From assembly GCA_036642795.1 (NCBI GenBank), contig JAVXTH010000005.1:14747-78746 (forward strand): DNA of 64,000 nucleotides, in the 5' to 3' direction. Below, piece after piece: positions 22,491-32,600 of the stretch (its first letter is position 1; the number at the start of each line of letters is the position of its first letter). Origin of the DNA: JAVXTH01 sp036642795 (GTDB lineage Bacteria; Bacillota_I; Bacilli_A; Erysipelotrichales; Erysipelotrichaceae). Under the pieces are notes generated by a model. The model was not told the origin of the DNA and did not search any database. It was given only the letters and a program-made list of their open reading frames with translations. The position numbers were made by a program, and so were the translations under genes.

Positions 22491-23327
22491 ATGAGCCAAG
22501 CATATGCAGTTAATTGTGAACATGTTTCTAAAATATATAAGCTTAAAATGAAAGGTGGTTCCACCAGTGGAAAAACCGAGTATTTTTATGCACTAAAAGA
22601 TGTCAGCTTCAAAGTAAAACATGGAGAAGTTGTTGGTGTTTTAGGAACAAATGGTTCTGGTAAATCAACCTTATCGGTTATCTTAGCGGGCATTTCAAGT
22701 GTCGATAGTGGAACGATTGAGATTGATGGAGAACAAGCTTTAATCGCTATTAACACTGGATTATCGCAACAATTAACCGGCCTTGAAAACATTAAAGTCA
22801 AAGGTACCTTATTAGGCTTATCAAAGAAGAGAATTGAAGAGATTACCAATGGTGTTATTGAGTTTGCGGAGTTAGGTGATTTCTTATATCAACCAGTTAA
22901 AAAGTATTCCAGTGGAATGAAGTCACGATTAGGTTTCTCAATCTCCATTTATTTAAATCCGGATATCATCATTATTGATGAAGCATTAAGCGTTGGTGAT
23001 AAAGGCTTTGCGGATAAATGTTTAAAGAAGATGGATGAATTTAAGAGTCAAGGAAAAACGATTTTCTTTATTTCTCATTCACTTCCTCAAGTTCGTGCTT
23101 TCTGTAACAAAGGGTTATGGTTAGAAGGTGGCGTTCTAAAGGACTATGGAGACATTGAAAAAGTAGCAGATGAGTATGGAGAATATGTTGAAGAATATAA
23201 GCAATTGAGTGATAAGGATCAAAAGAAACGTCAGAAGAAGAAATTTAGTGAACGAATTGTTAAAGATATGAAAGCCAATTGGTTAGAATCTTTACTTTAT
23301 AAATTAAAAAGCGGAGGTAAAAAATAA
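22491..23327 (+). CDS. tagH: Teichoic acid ABC exporter ATP-binding protein (TagH-like)
   Basis: A 278-residue ATPase pairing with TagG. It has Walker A GTNGSGKST, the Q-loop region INTGLSQQLTGLENI, signature YSSGMKSRLGF, Walker B IIIIDEALSVGD and switch His in FISHSLPQV. The Lys-rich tail after residue 235 (QLSDKDQKKRQKKKFSERIVK) is much shorter than the extracytoplasmic extension of Bacillus TagH. The stop shares a base with the tagD start. Function follows from homology and neighbours. Confidence 0.9.
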   Translation: MSQAYAVNCEHVSKIYKLKMKGGSTSGKTEYFYALKDVSFKVKHGEVVGVLGTNGSGKSTLSVILAGISSVDSGTIEIDGEQALIAINTGLSQQLTGLENIKVKGTLLGLSKKRIEEITNGVIEFAELGDFLYQPVKKYSSGMKSRLGFSISIYLNPDIIIIDEALSVGDKGFADKCLKKMDEFKSQGKTIFFISHSLPQVRAFCNKGLWLEGGVLKDYGDIEKVADEYGEYVEEYKQLSDKDQKKRQKKKFSERIVKDMKANWLESLLYKLKSGGKK

Positions 23328-23716
23328 TGAAAAAGGTTATTACATACGGAACTTTTGATTTATTCCACATGGGTCATTTAAATATCATCGAACGAGCAAA
23401 AGAACTCGGTGATTATTTGATTGTGGCAGTATCAAGTGATGCTTTTAATGCTGGTAAAGGCAAAAAAGCATATTATAATGAAAACGATCGGATGGAAATT
23501 GTCCGTGCAATTAAATATGTAGATGAAGTAATTCTTGAAGAATCCTGGGATCAGAAACCAAAAGATATCGTGAAATACGGAGTGGATGTCTTTGTTATGG
23601 GAGATGATTGGAATGGAAAATTCGATGAATTAAAGGATTTATGTGAAGTGGTTTATTTACCACGAACGGAAGGTATTTCCTCAACAAAAATAAAAACAGA
23701 TTTGAAAATGAAATAG
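23327..23716 (+). CDS. tagD: Glycerol-3-phosphate cytidylyltransferase
   Basis: TagD makes CDP-glycerol from CTP and glycerol 3-phosphate, the donor for poly(glycerol phosphate) teichoic acid. The 129 residues match the family. YGTFDLFHMGHLNIIERAKELGD holds the HxGH nucleotidyl-transfer motif, and LPRTEGISSTKIK matches the RTEGISTT signature. GGAGG precedes the start. The three glycerophosphotransferase genes downstream would use its product. Confidence 0.96.
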   Translation: MKKVITYGTFDLFHMGHLNIIERAKELGDYLIVAVSSDAFNAGKGKKAYYNENDRMEIVRAIKYVDEVILEESWDQKPKDIVKYGVDVFVMGDDWNGKFDELKDLCEVVYLPRTEGISSTKIKTDLKMK

Positions 23717-23734
23717 ATTTCAAAGGAGCAGACA

Positions 23735-26410
23735 ATGGAAGAAAACGATACATTAAAGAAAATAAAAACGGAAAGAAAGACAGAACGCTACCACGAAGAT
23801 GGTTTCGCTCTGTCTTTTAAACAAGGTGATATCTTTTATTTAAAGGGCAAACATAATAATTTGCGTTGTATTTGTAAGGATGGTTTTTTAAGTATTCGTG
23901 AAATTGTCAAAGAAAACTTTCATAAGATTGACAAACAAGAACGCTATCAACTAATGCGTATTATTCAAGGTGAAGATGAAGCAGTAAAACAGATTGAAAT
24001 TCCCTTTGAAAATGAACAGTTAATCTGTATTCATCATATCTTTATTAAATGGCACATGGAACAAGCTCAAGAAGGTGTCTTTATTCAGTTAGAAGAGCTT
24101 GCCCAAAGCAATGATTTGATTATTGATGATTTTGATTTTAAAGATAATCGATTAACTTTATCAATCTTAGTACCAGATGCTTGGGAATATGATTATGATA
24201 CTTATTTGATGTTATATCATAATGAGAAACTGAAAACCTTTAAAGAAAATGAACAGGTTAAGAACCATTTAAAAATGTACATTGATTTGAATCACTTTGA
24301 AAATCTAGATGCGAACCTTTATGGATTAGCTTTATACTCTCATAGTAATATTTATCGCTTCCAAAGTGCAGTCGGTTTTAGTATTAATAGTATCCTTACC
24401 AAAGGAAATGATTTATATAAATTATTACATTTAGAAATCGGTGAAAATGCAACCGTTCAAATCTGTGAAAATGATTGGCATGTGGAACCACAAATTACTG
24501 CGGTTGCTCATGAAGATCATACACTTATTTTAAATGGCTATTTAAAACACGATTTAGATATTTTTCATTATCCTAATGTTAGCTATAATGCAATGTTGAA
24601 TAGTAACGATGATCAAAAGAGTATTCCAATTGATATTAAATTAGATGGATATTCTTTCACGATGTGTTTTGATGATGAATTGATTTGTCATTTAAATAAA
24701 GAATATTTTGATCGCTGGAATATGAGTTTTAATATTATATGTGACGAGGAAGTAGCTGGTAGTTTTCCTTTTGTGAAAGGATCGGCCTTATCTGGTTCGA
24801 TTTTATTTACGAAAGAATGGATGGATGAAAACTTCAAAGTTTCCGTTGAACTCTGTACTTCTAAAGTAATCAATCAATTATATTTTTCATTTCGTCAACC
24901 TTATGCAATTCAAAGAATTAATTATGTGGAAATCAAATCAAATCAAATAAAAATTCATGTAAGAATGAATACCAACATTGAAACCTTTTATAAAGGAATG
25001 CGAATTGTTTTAGGACCTTTGGGTAAAGCACAGCCATGTCTTATAAAAAAGCGGGGACCACGTACGCTACTATTAATTTATAAAGGTGAACATCAAAGCG
25101 AAATCAGCGAGATGATTCATGAAAGTAAGTGTCCTTTTATTATTGAAGGAAAAGATTGCGACTATCGTAATGATATTTGGGATTTTGATCGTAGCCGTAT
25201 TTATTCTTCTTTTTCTCAACATGTTTTCAATTCAAAACGATATCGCCGTTTATGTCGTTTGTTATATCGTAGAGTATTTTTACGTTTACCAATTCATCGT
25301 AAGAAAATATTATTTGAAAGTTTCTTAGGTAGAAATGTATCCGGTAATCCAAAGTATTTATATAAGTATATGAATGACAATGGTTATGGTAATGCTTATA
25401 AGATGTATTGGATATTAAACGATACAGATGAAGAAGTAGAAGGCTGTGCCCATAAGATTCAAAGACGTTCGATTGCTTATTATTATCATATGGCAACAGC
25501 CGGTTATTGGATGTTTAACACCCGTCAAGATAGTGATATCGTGAAAAGAGAGAAAACAACTTACTTACAAACTTGGCATGGTACACCATTAAAACGATTA
25601 GGTATGGATATGGATAGTGTATCAATGGCGACAGTTAGCAACATTGTTGACTATAAAAAAGAGTTTGTGAATAACTCACGTCGTTGGGATTATTTATTAG
25701 CGCAGAATCAATATTCAGCGGATATCTTCCGTCGTTGTTTTGCTTTCCGTAATGAACTGTTATGCGATGGTTATCCTGCCAATGATATATTATTTAATTC
25801 GACAAGCAGTGATATAGAAGCATTGAAAGATAAGTTTAACTTACCAAAAGATAAGCGAATCGTTTTATATGCGCCAACATGGCGTGATGATAATTTCCTT
25901 AAAAAAGGTTATTACCAAATGAAAATGCAATTAGATTTGAATATGATGAGAGAAACATTAGGTAATGATACGATTGTTTTATTACGGATGCATTATTTAA
26001 TTATGAATGCAATTGATATTGAAGCTTTTGAAGGTTTTGCTTATGATTTCTCTAATAATTGTGATATTCAAGAACTATATTTAGTCAGTGATATATTAAT
26101 TACCGATTATTCAAGTACGATGTTTGATTATGCAAACTTAAAACGACCAATTATTTTCTTTACGTATGATATTGAAGAATATCGTGATTCTTTACGAGGC
26201 TTTTACTTTGATTTTGAAAAAGAAGCTCCAGGTCCAATAGTGAAAACAACAAAAGAAGTCATTCATGCGATTCAAAATATTGATGCGATTCAAGATGAAT
26301 ATAAAGAAAAAGCGCAAATGTTTTATAAGAAATTTAATGGCATTGATGATGGTCATGCAGCACATCGTGTGCTTGACAAAATCCTGGCTAAAAAAGCGAG
26401 TGACTTATGA
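23735..26410 (+). CDS. CDP-glycerol glycerophosphotransferase with long N-terminal region
   Basis: An 891-residue TagF-type enzyme that should add glycerol phosphate units from CDP-glycerol to a membrane-bound acceptor. The GT-B catalytic part begins near residue 530 (ILFESFLGRNVSGNPKYLYKYM), with LQTWHGTPLKRLG (catalytic His), LLAQNQYSADIF, VLYAPTWRDD, LLRMHYL, DILITDYSSTMFDYA and RGFYFDFEKEAPGP. The first ~520 residues look like repeated beta-rich modules and contain no motif I know. The stop overlaps the next gene by four bases. Length, and a second full enzyme following, suggest a division between priming and polymerising roles. Confidence 0.87.
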   Translation: MEENDTLKKIKTERKTERYHEDGFALSFKQGDIFYLKGKHNNLRCICKDGFLSIREIVKENFHKIDKQERYQLMRIIQGEDEAVKQIEIPFENEQLICIHHIFIKWHMEQAQEGVFIQLEELAQSNDLIIDDFDFKDNRLTLSILVPDAWEYDYDTYLMLYHNEKLKTFKENEQVKNHLKMYIDLNHFENLDANLYGLALYSHSNIYRFQSAVGFSINSILTKGNDLYKLLHLEIGENATVQICENDWHVEPQITAVAHEDHTLILNGYLKHDLDIFHYPNVSYNAMLNSNDDQKSIPIDIKLDGYSFTMCFDDELICHLNKEYFDRWNMSFNIICDEEVAGSFPFVKGSALSGSILFTKEWMDENFKVSVELCTSKVINQLYFSFRQPYAIQRINYVEIKSNQIKIHVRMNTNIETFYKGMRIVLGPLGKAQPCLIKKRGPRTLLLIYKGEHQSEISEMIHESKCPFIIEGKDCDYRNDIWDFDRSRIYSSFSQHVFNSKRYRRLCRLLYRRVFLRLPIHRKKILFESFLGRNVSGNPKYLYKYMNDNGYGNAYKMYWILNDTDEEVEGCAHKIQRRSIAYYYHMATAGYWMFNTRQDSDIVKREKTTYLQTWHGTPLKRLGMDMDSVSMATVSNIVDYKKEFVNNSRRWDYLLAQNQYSADIFRRCFAFRNELLCDGYPANDILFNSTSSDIEALKDKFNLPKDKRIVLYAPTWRDDNFLKKGYYQMKMQLDLNMMRETLGNDTIVLLRMHYLIMNAIDIEAFEGFAYDFSNNCDIQELYLVSDILITDYSSTMFDYANLKRPIIFFTYDIEEYRDSLRGFYFDFEKEAPGPIVKTTKEVIHAIQNIDAIQDEYKEKAQMFYKKFNGIDDGHAAHRVLDKILAKKASDL

Positions 26411-27582
26411 ATCGGCTGCTTAAGAAAGTAATATCTAAAATATTACGGTTTTTATATCGGGTGAGTTATCGCCATATCAAAGTCGACCAACATACGGTGT
26501 TATTCTTATCCTTTCATGGTCGTGGTTTTAGTGATAATCCAGCGGCTCTATACGAGTATATGCAAGCACATCGTGAGTATCAAGACTATACTTGTGTGTG
26601 GGCATTAAAGGATACATCCTGTCACATTCCAGGGGCAAAGATTATTCGCTACAATGGACCTTTCTATTTTTATTATCTAGCTAAGAGTAAATACTGGATT
26701 GTGAATTGTAAATTACCGGATCATATCTTAAAAAAGAGCGATCAAATCTATCTACAGACCTGGCATGGCACGCCTTTAAAGAAGCTTGCTCATGACATTG
26801 ATGTAAGTGATGATACAACCTTCTATCGCTCTAAGATGAACAAACAAGAGATGCAGGCAACGTATGATAAAGATGTTGCTAAGTATAATTACATGATTTC
26901 ACCAAATGCGTTTTGTACGCGCGTCTTTCAAAGCGCTTTTCAGATAAATCCAGAACGTTTAATTGAAACCGGCTATCCAAGAAATGATTTTCTAAGCAAT
27001 CATAGTAAAGAAGACGAAAGACAAGTAAAACAAAGATTTCATCTTCCACTTGATAAAAAAATTATATTATATGCACCAACCTGGCGCGATAACTGTTATA
27101 ATAATAAAGGTTATACCTTTGAATTAGAGGTTGATTTTAAAAAATGGCAAACAGCTTTAGGTGAGGATTATATTGTAATCTTTAAACCTCATTATTTAAT
27201 TGTTAACCATTTTGATCAAGAAGAAGTCAAAGATTTCGTTTATCAAATGCCTGCTAATATCGATATTAATCAATTATATATTATTGCGGATTTGTTAATT
27301 ACGGATTATTCAAGTGTATTCTTTGACTACGCTATCTTAAATCGTCCAATGTTATTTTATATGTATGATATTGATACATATGCCAAAGACTTACGAGGAT
27401 TTTACTTTGATCTTGAAAAAGTATTACCCGGGAAAATATTACAAACACAAAGTGATTTGTTGAAAGCAATTCCAAATGCGAAAATCGATGAAGAAAAGAT
27501 GAAAGCATTTCACCAAGAGTTTAATACAAAAGAAGATGGTTTCGCTTCGCAAAGAGTACTGAATATTTTATTTAATAAATAA
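26407..27582 (+). CDS. CDP-glycerol glycerophosphotransferase (TagF/TagB-like)
   Basis: A 391-residue enzyme with only the catalytic module plus a basic, amphipathic N-terminus (LLKKVISKILRFLYRVSYRH) suited to membrane association. Motifs are LSFHGRGFSDNPAALYEYM, LQTWHGTPLKKLA, ISPNAFCTRVF, GYPRNDFL, ILYAPTWRDN, FKPHYL, DLLITDYSSVFFDYA and RGFYFDLEKVLPG. It is close in sequence to the C-terminal half of the preceding protein, so duplication is likely. It probably adds glycerol phosphate during wall teichoic acid synthesis; primase and polymerase roles cannot be told apart here. Confidence 0.88.
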   Translation: MNRLLKKVISKILRFLYRVSYRHIKVDQHTVLFLSFHGRGFSDNPAALYEYMQAHREYQDYTCVWALKDTSCHIPGAKIIRYNGPFYFYYLAKSKYWIVNCKLPDHILKKSDQIYLQTWHGTPLKKLAHDIDVSDDTTFYRSKMNKQEMQATYDKDVAKYNYMISPNAFCTRVFQSAFQINPERLIETGYPRNDFLSNHSKEDERQVKQRFHLPLDKKIILYAPTWRDNCYNNKGYTFELEVDFKKWQTALGEDYIVIFKPHYLIVNHFDQEEVKDFVYQMPANIDINQLYIIADLLITDYSSVFFDYAILNRPMLFYMYDIDTYAKDLRGFYFDLEKVLPGKILQTQSDLLKAIPNAKIDEEKMKAFHQEFNTKEDGFASQRVLNILFNK

Positions 27583-27596
27583 GTGAGGTAAAGGAT

Positions 27597-28706
27597 ATGT
27601 CACTAGCAAAATTAGTTTTGAATCTTATTCTAGGTCCTATATATTTTGTGACTTTATTTTTCCCAATTAAGAAAAATAAAATAGCTTTTATCTCGTTGAG
27701 TTGTGATCGCATTCAAGGGGATTTTAAAATCCTATCAAAAAAATTAGAAGCAAAAAAAGAGTATCAAATTGAATATGTTATGATTAAGTTTAAACGTACC
27801 ATTCCTGGTTGCTTTGCTTATTTTGTTTGTTTAATTAAACAAGTTTATCATATTAATACATCTCATTTAGTTTTATTAGATTCTAATAATTATGCAGTTG
27901 TTAACTTCAAGAAAAAAGATGTTAAAGTAATTCAAGTATGGCATGCCTCTGGAGCAATTAAAAAATTTGGTAATGATGTAGATCGAAGTTATCAAGTAAA
28001 GGGCTATGATTATGTTCTAGCCTGTGCAGATGTATGGAAACCATATTATGCGCAAGCTTTTGGCGTAAAAGAAGAACAAGTAATTTCAATTGGAATTCCT
28101 AGAACCGATCGTATCTTTAATAAAGTAAGAATGCGTAAATATCATCAAGAAATCATGGATTTATATCCACAGATTAAAGGTAAAAAAGTCATTTTATATG
28201 CTCCTACCTTCCGTGGTAATGTGTTAAATGATTATACTTATGAAAAAATTGATTTAAGCGCAATGCGAAAAGCATTGGGGGATGAATATTGTATTATTTA
28301 TAAAATGCATCCTTTATTAAAAGATCCAGTACTAGCGCAAGAACCTTTTATAATCAATGCATTTGATATTAGTATAAAACGTTTGTTCTCAGTTTGTGAT
28401 TATTTAATAAGTGATTATTCTTCCATTGTATTTGAGTATTCTTTATTAAACAAACCAGTCTTGTTTTATACACCGGATTTAGATGAATATAAAAAAGAGG
28501 TTGGCATGTATTTAGATTATGAAAATGAAATGCCAGGACCTATTTGTAGAAGTGAAAAAGAGTTAATCAAAGCAATTAAAGAGAATCATTTTGATTTATC
28601 TAGAATTAATGATTTCCAAAAGAAATTCTTTAAATACTTAGATGGAAAATCGACCAAAAGAGTGATTGATTTTATTGACAAAATAATGGAAGAAGAAGTT
28701 CAATAG
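27597..28706 (+). CDS. CDP-glycerol glycerophosphotransferase family protein (diverged)
   Basis: A 369-residue member of the same transferase family, more diverged. It has a hydrophobic N-terminus (LVLNLILGPIYFVTLFF), IQVWHASGAIKKFG in place of TWHGTPLK, IPRTDRIF, ILYAPTFRGN, YKMHPLL and DYLISDYSSIVFEYS. The WHASG variant is typical of TagB-like or teichoic acid primase branches, so this could be the primase that adds the first glycerol phosphate. The gene ends the operon before a terminator. tagO and tagA are not in the window. Confidence 0.85.
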   Translation: MSLAKLVLNLILGPIYFVTLFFPIKKNKIAFISLSCDRIQGDFKILSKKLEAKKEYQIEYVMIKFKRTIPGCFAYFVCLIKQVYHINTSHLVLLDSNNYAVVNFKKKDVKVIQVWHASGAIKKFGNDVDRSYQVKGYDYVLACADVWKPYYAQAFGVKEEQVISIGIPRTDRIFNKVRMRKYHQEIMDLYPQIKGKKVILYAPTFRGNVLNDYTYEKIDLSAMRKALGDEYCIIYKMHPLLKDPVLAQEPFIINAFDISIKRLFSVCDYLISDYSSIVFEYSLLNKPVLFYTPDLDEYKKEVGMYLDYENEMPGPICRSEKELIKAIKENHFDLSRINDFQKKFFKYLDGKSTKRVIDFIDKIMEEEVQ

Positions 28707-28719
28707 AGCTTCTTTTTTT
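28695..28719 (+). terminator. Intrinsic terminator after teichoic acid operon
   Basis: GAAGTTC, loop AATA, GAGCTTC (one G-U pair) and a T run; the stop codon lies in the hairpin. Confidence 0.8.
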
Positions 28720-28788
28720 AGTTTAGCTTCAACGATACAATAAATGCAGATTAATTACAGTTAATTCATAATTTTTATCCTTAAAGTC

Positions 28789-28797
28789 TGTTATAAT
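28789..28797 (+). promoter_or_regulatory. Extended -10 promoter for the LolD/FtsX-type ABC operon
   Basis: TGtTATAAT, 100 bases before the first start. The -35 is weak. Confidence 0.45.
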
Positions 28798-28896
28798 TAG
28801 AATAAGCAAAAAGTAAAATATAAGAATCAACAAGATTGAAACGAACCGACAAAAGGTTTACAATATAGTATAAATACATACCCTGGAGGAATGATC

Positions 28897-29601
28897 ATGG
28901 ATGCTTTTATTGAATTCAAAGATGTGAAAAAAATCTATAAAATGGGTGAAGTTGAAATAGAAGCACTTTCGGGTGTTGATTTTCAGATTAATCAAGGTGA
29001 ATTTGTTGTCATTGCTGGGGCAAGTGGCGCTGGTAAGAGTACGATATTGAATATATTAGGTGGAATGGATGCCTGCACAAGTGGAAATATTTTTGTTGAT
29101 GGGAAAGAAGTAAGTAAATATAGCGCAAAGGAACTAACAACGTATCGTCGTTATGATATTGGATTCGTGTTCCAATTTTATAATTTAGTACAGAATTTAA
29201 CGGCGATTGAAAATGTTGAACTAGCGACTGAAATATGTAAAACACCACTCGATGTAGTGGAAACAATGAAGGCAGTTGGCTTAGAAGATCGAATGCATAA
29301 CTTCCCAGCTCAATTATCTGGTGGAGAGCAACAAAGAGTTGCGATAGCACGTGCCTTAGCTAAGAATCCTAAACTACTTTTATGTGATGAACCAACGGGA
29401 GCTTTAGACTATTTAACGGGTAAAGCTATTTTAAAACTACTTCAAGATACATGCCATGAACACAATGTTAGTGTGGTGGTGATTACTCATAATTTAGCTT
29501 TAACGCCAATGGGCGATAAAGTGATTAAAGTAAGAAATGGGAAAATTGAATCAATTGAAATTAATGAACATCCAACTCCGGTAGAAAGGATTGAGTGGTA
29601 A
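28897..29601 (+). CDS. ABC transporter ATP-binding protein (MacB/LolD class)
   Basis: A 234-residue ATPase with Walker A GASGAGKST, Q-loop FVFQFYNLVQNLTA, signature LSGGEQQR, Walker B LLLCDEPTGALD and H-loop ITHN. This is the type VII (mechanotransmission) ABC class that pairs with FtsX-domain permeases, and such a gene follows immediately. GGAGGA at 28885-28890 supports the ATG at 28897 rather than 28891. The pair may act on cell-envelope substrates or peptides. Confidence 0.92.
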   Translation: MDAFIEFKDVKKIYKMGEVEIEALSGVDFQINQGEFVVIAGASGAGKSTILNILGGMDACTSGNIFVDGKEVSKYSAKELTTYRRYDIGFVFQFYNLVQNLTAIENVELATEICKTPLDVVETMKAVGLEDRMHNFPAQLSGGEQQRVAIARALAKNPKLLLCDEPTGALDYLTGKAILKLLQDTCHEHNVSVVVITHNLALTPMGDKVIKVRNGKIESIEINEHPTPVERIEW

Positions 29602-29602
29602 T

Positions 29603-32600
29603 ATGAAGCATACGCTTCTTAAAGACACTTTTTGTGAAATAAAAACATCGCTAGGACGTTTTTTCTCAATCTTCGCCATCGTTGCGATTGGTGTTGCTTT
29701 TTTTGCTGGGGTAAAAGCCAGTGCACCGGATATGAAGAGTACAGCCGATCATTATTATGATGAATATAATTTAATGGATTTGCACTTACTATCCTCGGTT
29801 GGCTTTACTAAAGATGATGTGGAAGCAATTCGTAACGTTAAAAATGTAAGTGGTGTTGATGCTGGCTATTCAATGGATGCCCTAACTCAAGTAAAAACCC
29901 GTCAATTCACTTTAAAAATATTATCATTACCTTTGGATAACTTATCGAAAGATAATCCCGATTATATCAATCAAGCTAATATCGTTGAAGGTAGACTTCC
30001 TAAAAAAGCGAATGAATGTTTAATTGAAAAAGGGAAAGCAGGCGATCATTTCAATTTAAAGATTGGTGATACACTTACATTACAATCCGGAAATGATGAT
30101 CCGATTGATAAGAGCCTAAAAATTAATAAATTTAAAATTGTTGGAACAACCCAAACACCTTATTATCTATCTTATGAAAAAGGTTCTTCCTTAATTGGTA
30201 GTGGTAAAGTCAATAATTTTATTATGATTCCAAAAGAAGCGTTCGCAATGGAATACTTTACTGAAATCGATGTGAGTGTAAAAGGTGCCGATGCTTTAAA
30301 TTCATATGAAGATGAATATTTTGATTTAATCAATCCAGTCACAAAAGAAGTAAAACAAGTTGCGAAAGAAAGAATCAGTATTCGCAAAGGTGAGTTATTA
30401 GCAATTGCCCAAAAAGAGATTGATAAGAATCGCTCATTATTAGAAGAAAATCGTAAGAAATATCAAGATGGAATTCTAGAAGGTGAGAATAAACTTAAGG
30501 ATGCCAATGCTTTATTAATATCATCCGCTAATACCATTCAAAGCAGTCGCAATGATTTAGAAAGTGGCGAACAAAAACTTAAAGATGCACAAGCTACATT
30601 AGATAATTCTCAAGCAGAATTAAATCGTAATCAAGCAGATTTTAATAGTAAACTTCCAGGTTTACAGACCCAAAGAGATTCATTACAGAATCAATTAGAT
30701 CAAGCAACCAGTGGTTTGCCGCTTGCTCAAGCAGGCTTAGCACAAGTAAATCAAGCACTTGCTAATCCAATGTTACCCCAAGATCAAAAAGATGCTCTAT
30801 TAAAGAAGAAAGCAGATTTAGAACAGAACATTGCGACACTAACGGCTGCCATTCCTCAATTACAAGGTGGGATTGCCCAAATTGATCAAGGCATTGCTAG
30901 TGGTAAACAAGCAATTCAGGATGGACAAAATAAAATAAATGCGGGCCAAAATGAATTAAATAATCAAAAAGAAAATTTTTTAGTAACTAAAAAAGATGCT
31001 CTTATTAAACTACAAGAGGGAGAAGCAAAACTTGCGAGTGGAAAAGTTGATTATGAAAAGGGTGTTGCTGATTTACAACGAGAAAAAATAAAGGGTGCAG
31101 AAGAACTTCAAAATGCAGAAGAAAAGATTAACAAAGCAGAAAAGAATATCGCAAAGAAGATTAATCCTAAATGGTATGAATTAGATCGTAAAAAACATTA
31201 TAGTTATATGGACTATGGTGGAGTTGCGAATCGCATGGATGCAATTGCGAAAATATTCCCAGTTTTCTTCTTCTTAGTAGCGGCTCTTGTGTGTCTTACT
31301 ACGATGACAAGAATGGTAGATGAACAAAGAGGAACGATTGGTACCTTTAAAGCACTTGGTTATTCAAAATCGGCCATTGCCTTTAAATATATAGTCTATG
31401 CTTTATCGGCTAGTTTAGCTGGTGGTCTGGTTGGTAGTGTGATTGGTATGATTGTATTCCCGTTAGTTATTGCTGGGGCATGGGGTATTATGTATGCAGT
31501 ACCTGCCCTTGAAATAACAATGCACTGGGAACTTGCGATGATTGCGATTTTGTTAGCCAGCGCCTTTACGACACTAGCGGCAGTTGTGGCCGTCTATGCT
31601 GATTTAATTGAAACACCGGCTTTATTGATGCGCCCGAAAGCACCGAAGAACGGGAAAAAGATCTTCTTAGAAAAGATACCAGTTATTTGGAAACATTTCT
31701 CCTTTACCCAAAAAGTAACGGCGAGAAATATCTTCCGTTATAAGAAACGTTTCTTGATGACGGTCATCGGTATTTCCGGTTGTACAGCCTTATTATTAGC
31801 GGGCTTTGGAATTCGTGATAGTATCTCACAAGTGGCGAATATTCAGTTTAAAGAAATCTTTAAACATGATATGATTTTATCATTTGAACCAAAATCAACC
31901 ATCGCACAACGAGATGACTTCACTCATAAATTAAAAAAAGATGATCGTTTTTCATCTTTGATGGAAGTAGCTCAATACAATGGATTAGTAAATGATGGAA
32001 AAGAAGATAAATCCGTGGTTATTTATTCGCCAAAGGATAGTGAAGAATTCTATAAATTTGTGGATCTACGTAAACGAGTTAATCATGAAGCAGTTAAGTT
32101 AAAGAAACATGGTGCGGTGATCAGTGAAAAACTCGCAAGTGATTGTGGTGTGGATGTTGGAGATAAATTAGCCATTAATTCTGGTGATGGCATTAAGAGC
32201 AAAGTATTAATTACGGGTATTGTAGAAAACTACGTTGAACATTATGTTTATATGAGCGATGAAGCTTTTAAAGAAAGCTTTGAAATTACACCTAAGAATA
32301 ATATGATTATGGCAAATCTTAAAAATCCAACGGAAAAGATAGAGAATCAATTAGGTACCTATTTAATTGATTTTGATGAAGTGAATTCAGTTAGTTTCTA
32401 TGCGGCATTATTCAAAAACTTTAACGATATGATTTCATCTTTAGGCTTTGTAACCTTTGTATTAGTCATATCAGCTGGATTATTAGCCTTTGTTGTCTTA
32501 TATAACTTAAGTACGGTAAACGTCTCAGAGCGACTACGTGAGATTGCGACGATTAAAGTATTAGGCTTCTATGATAAAGAGGTATCCGCCTATGTTTATC

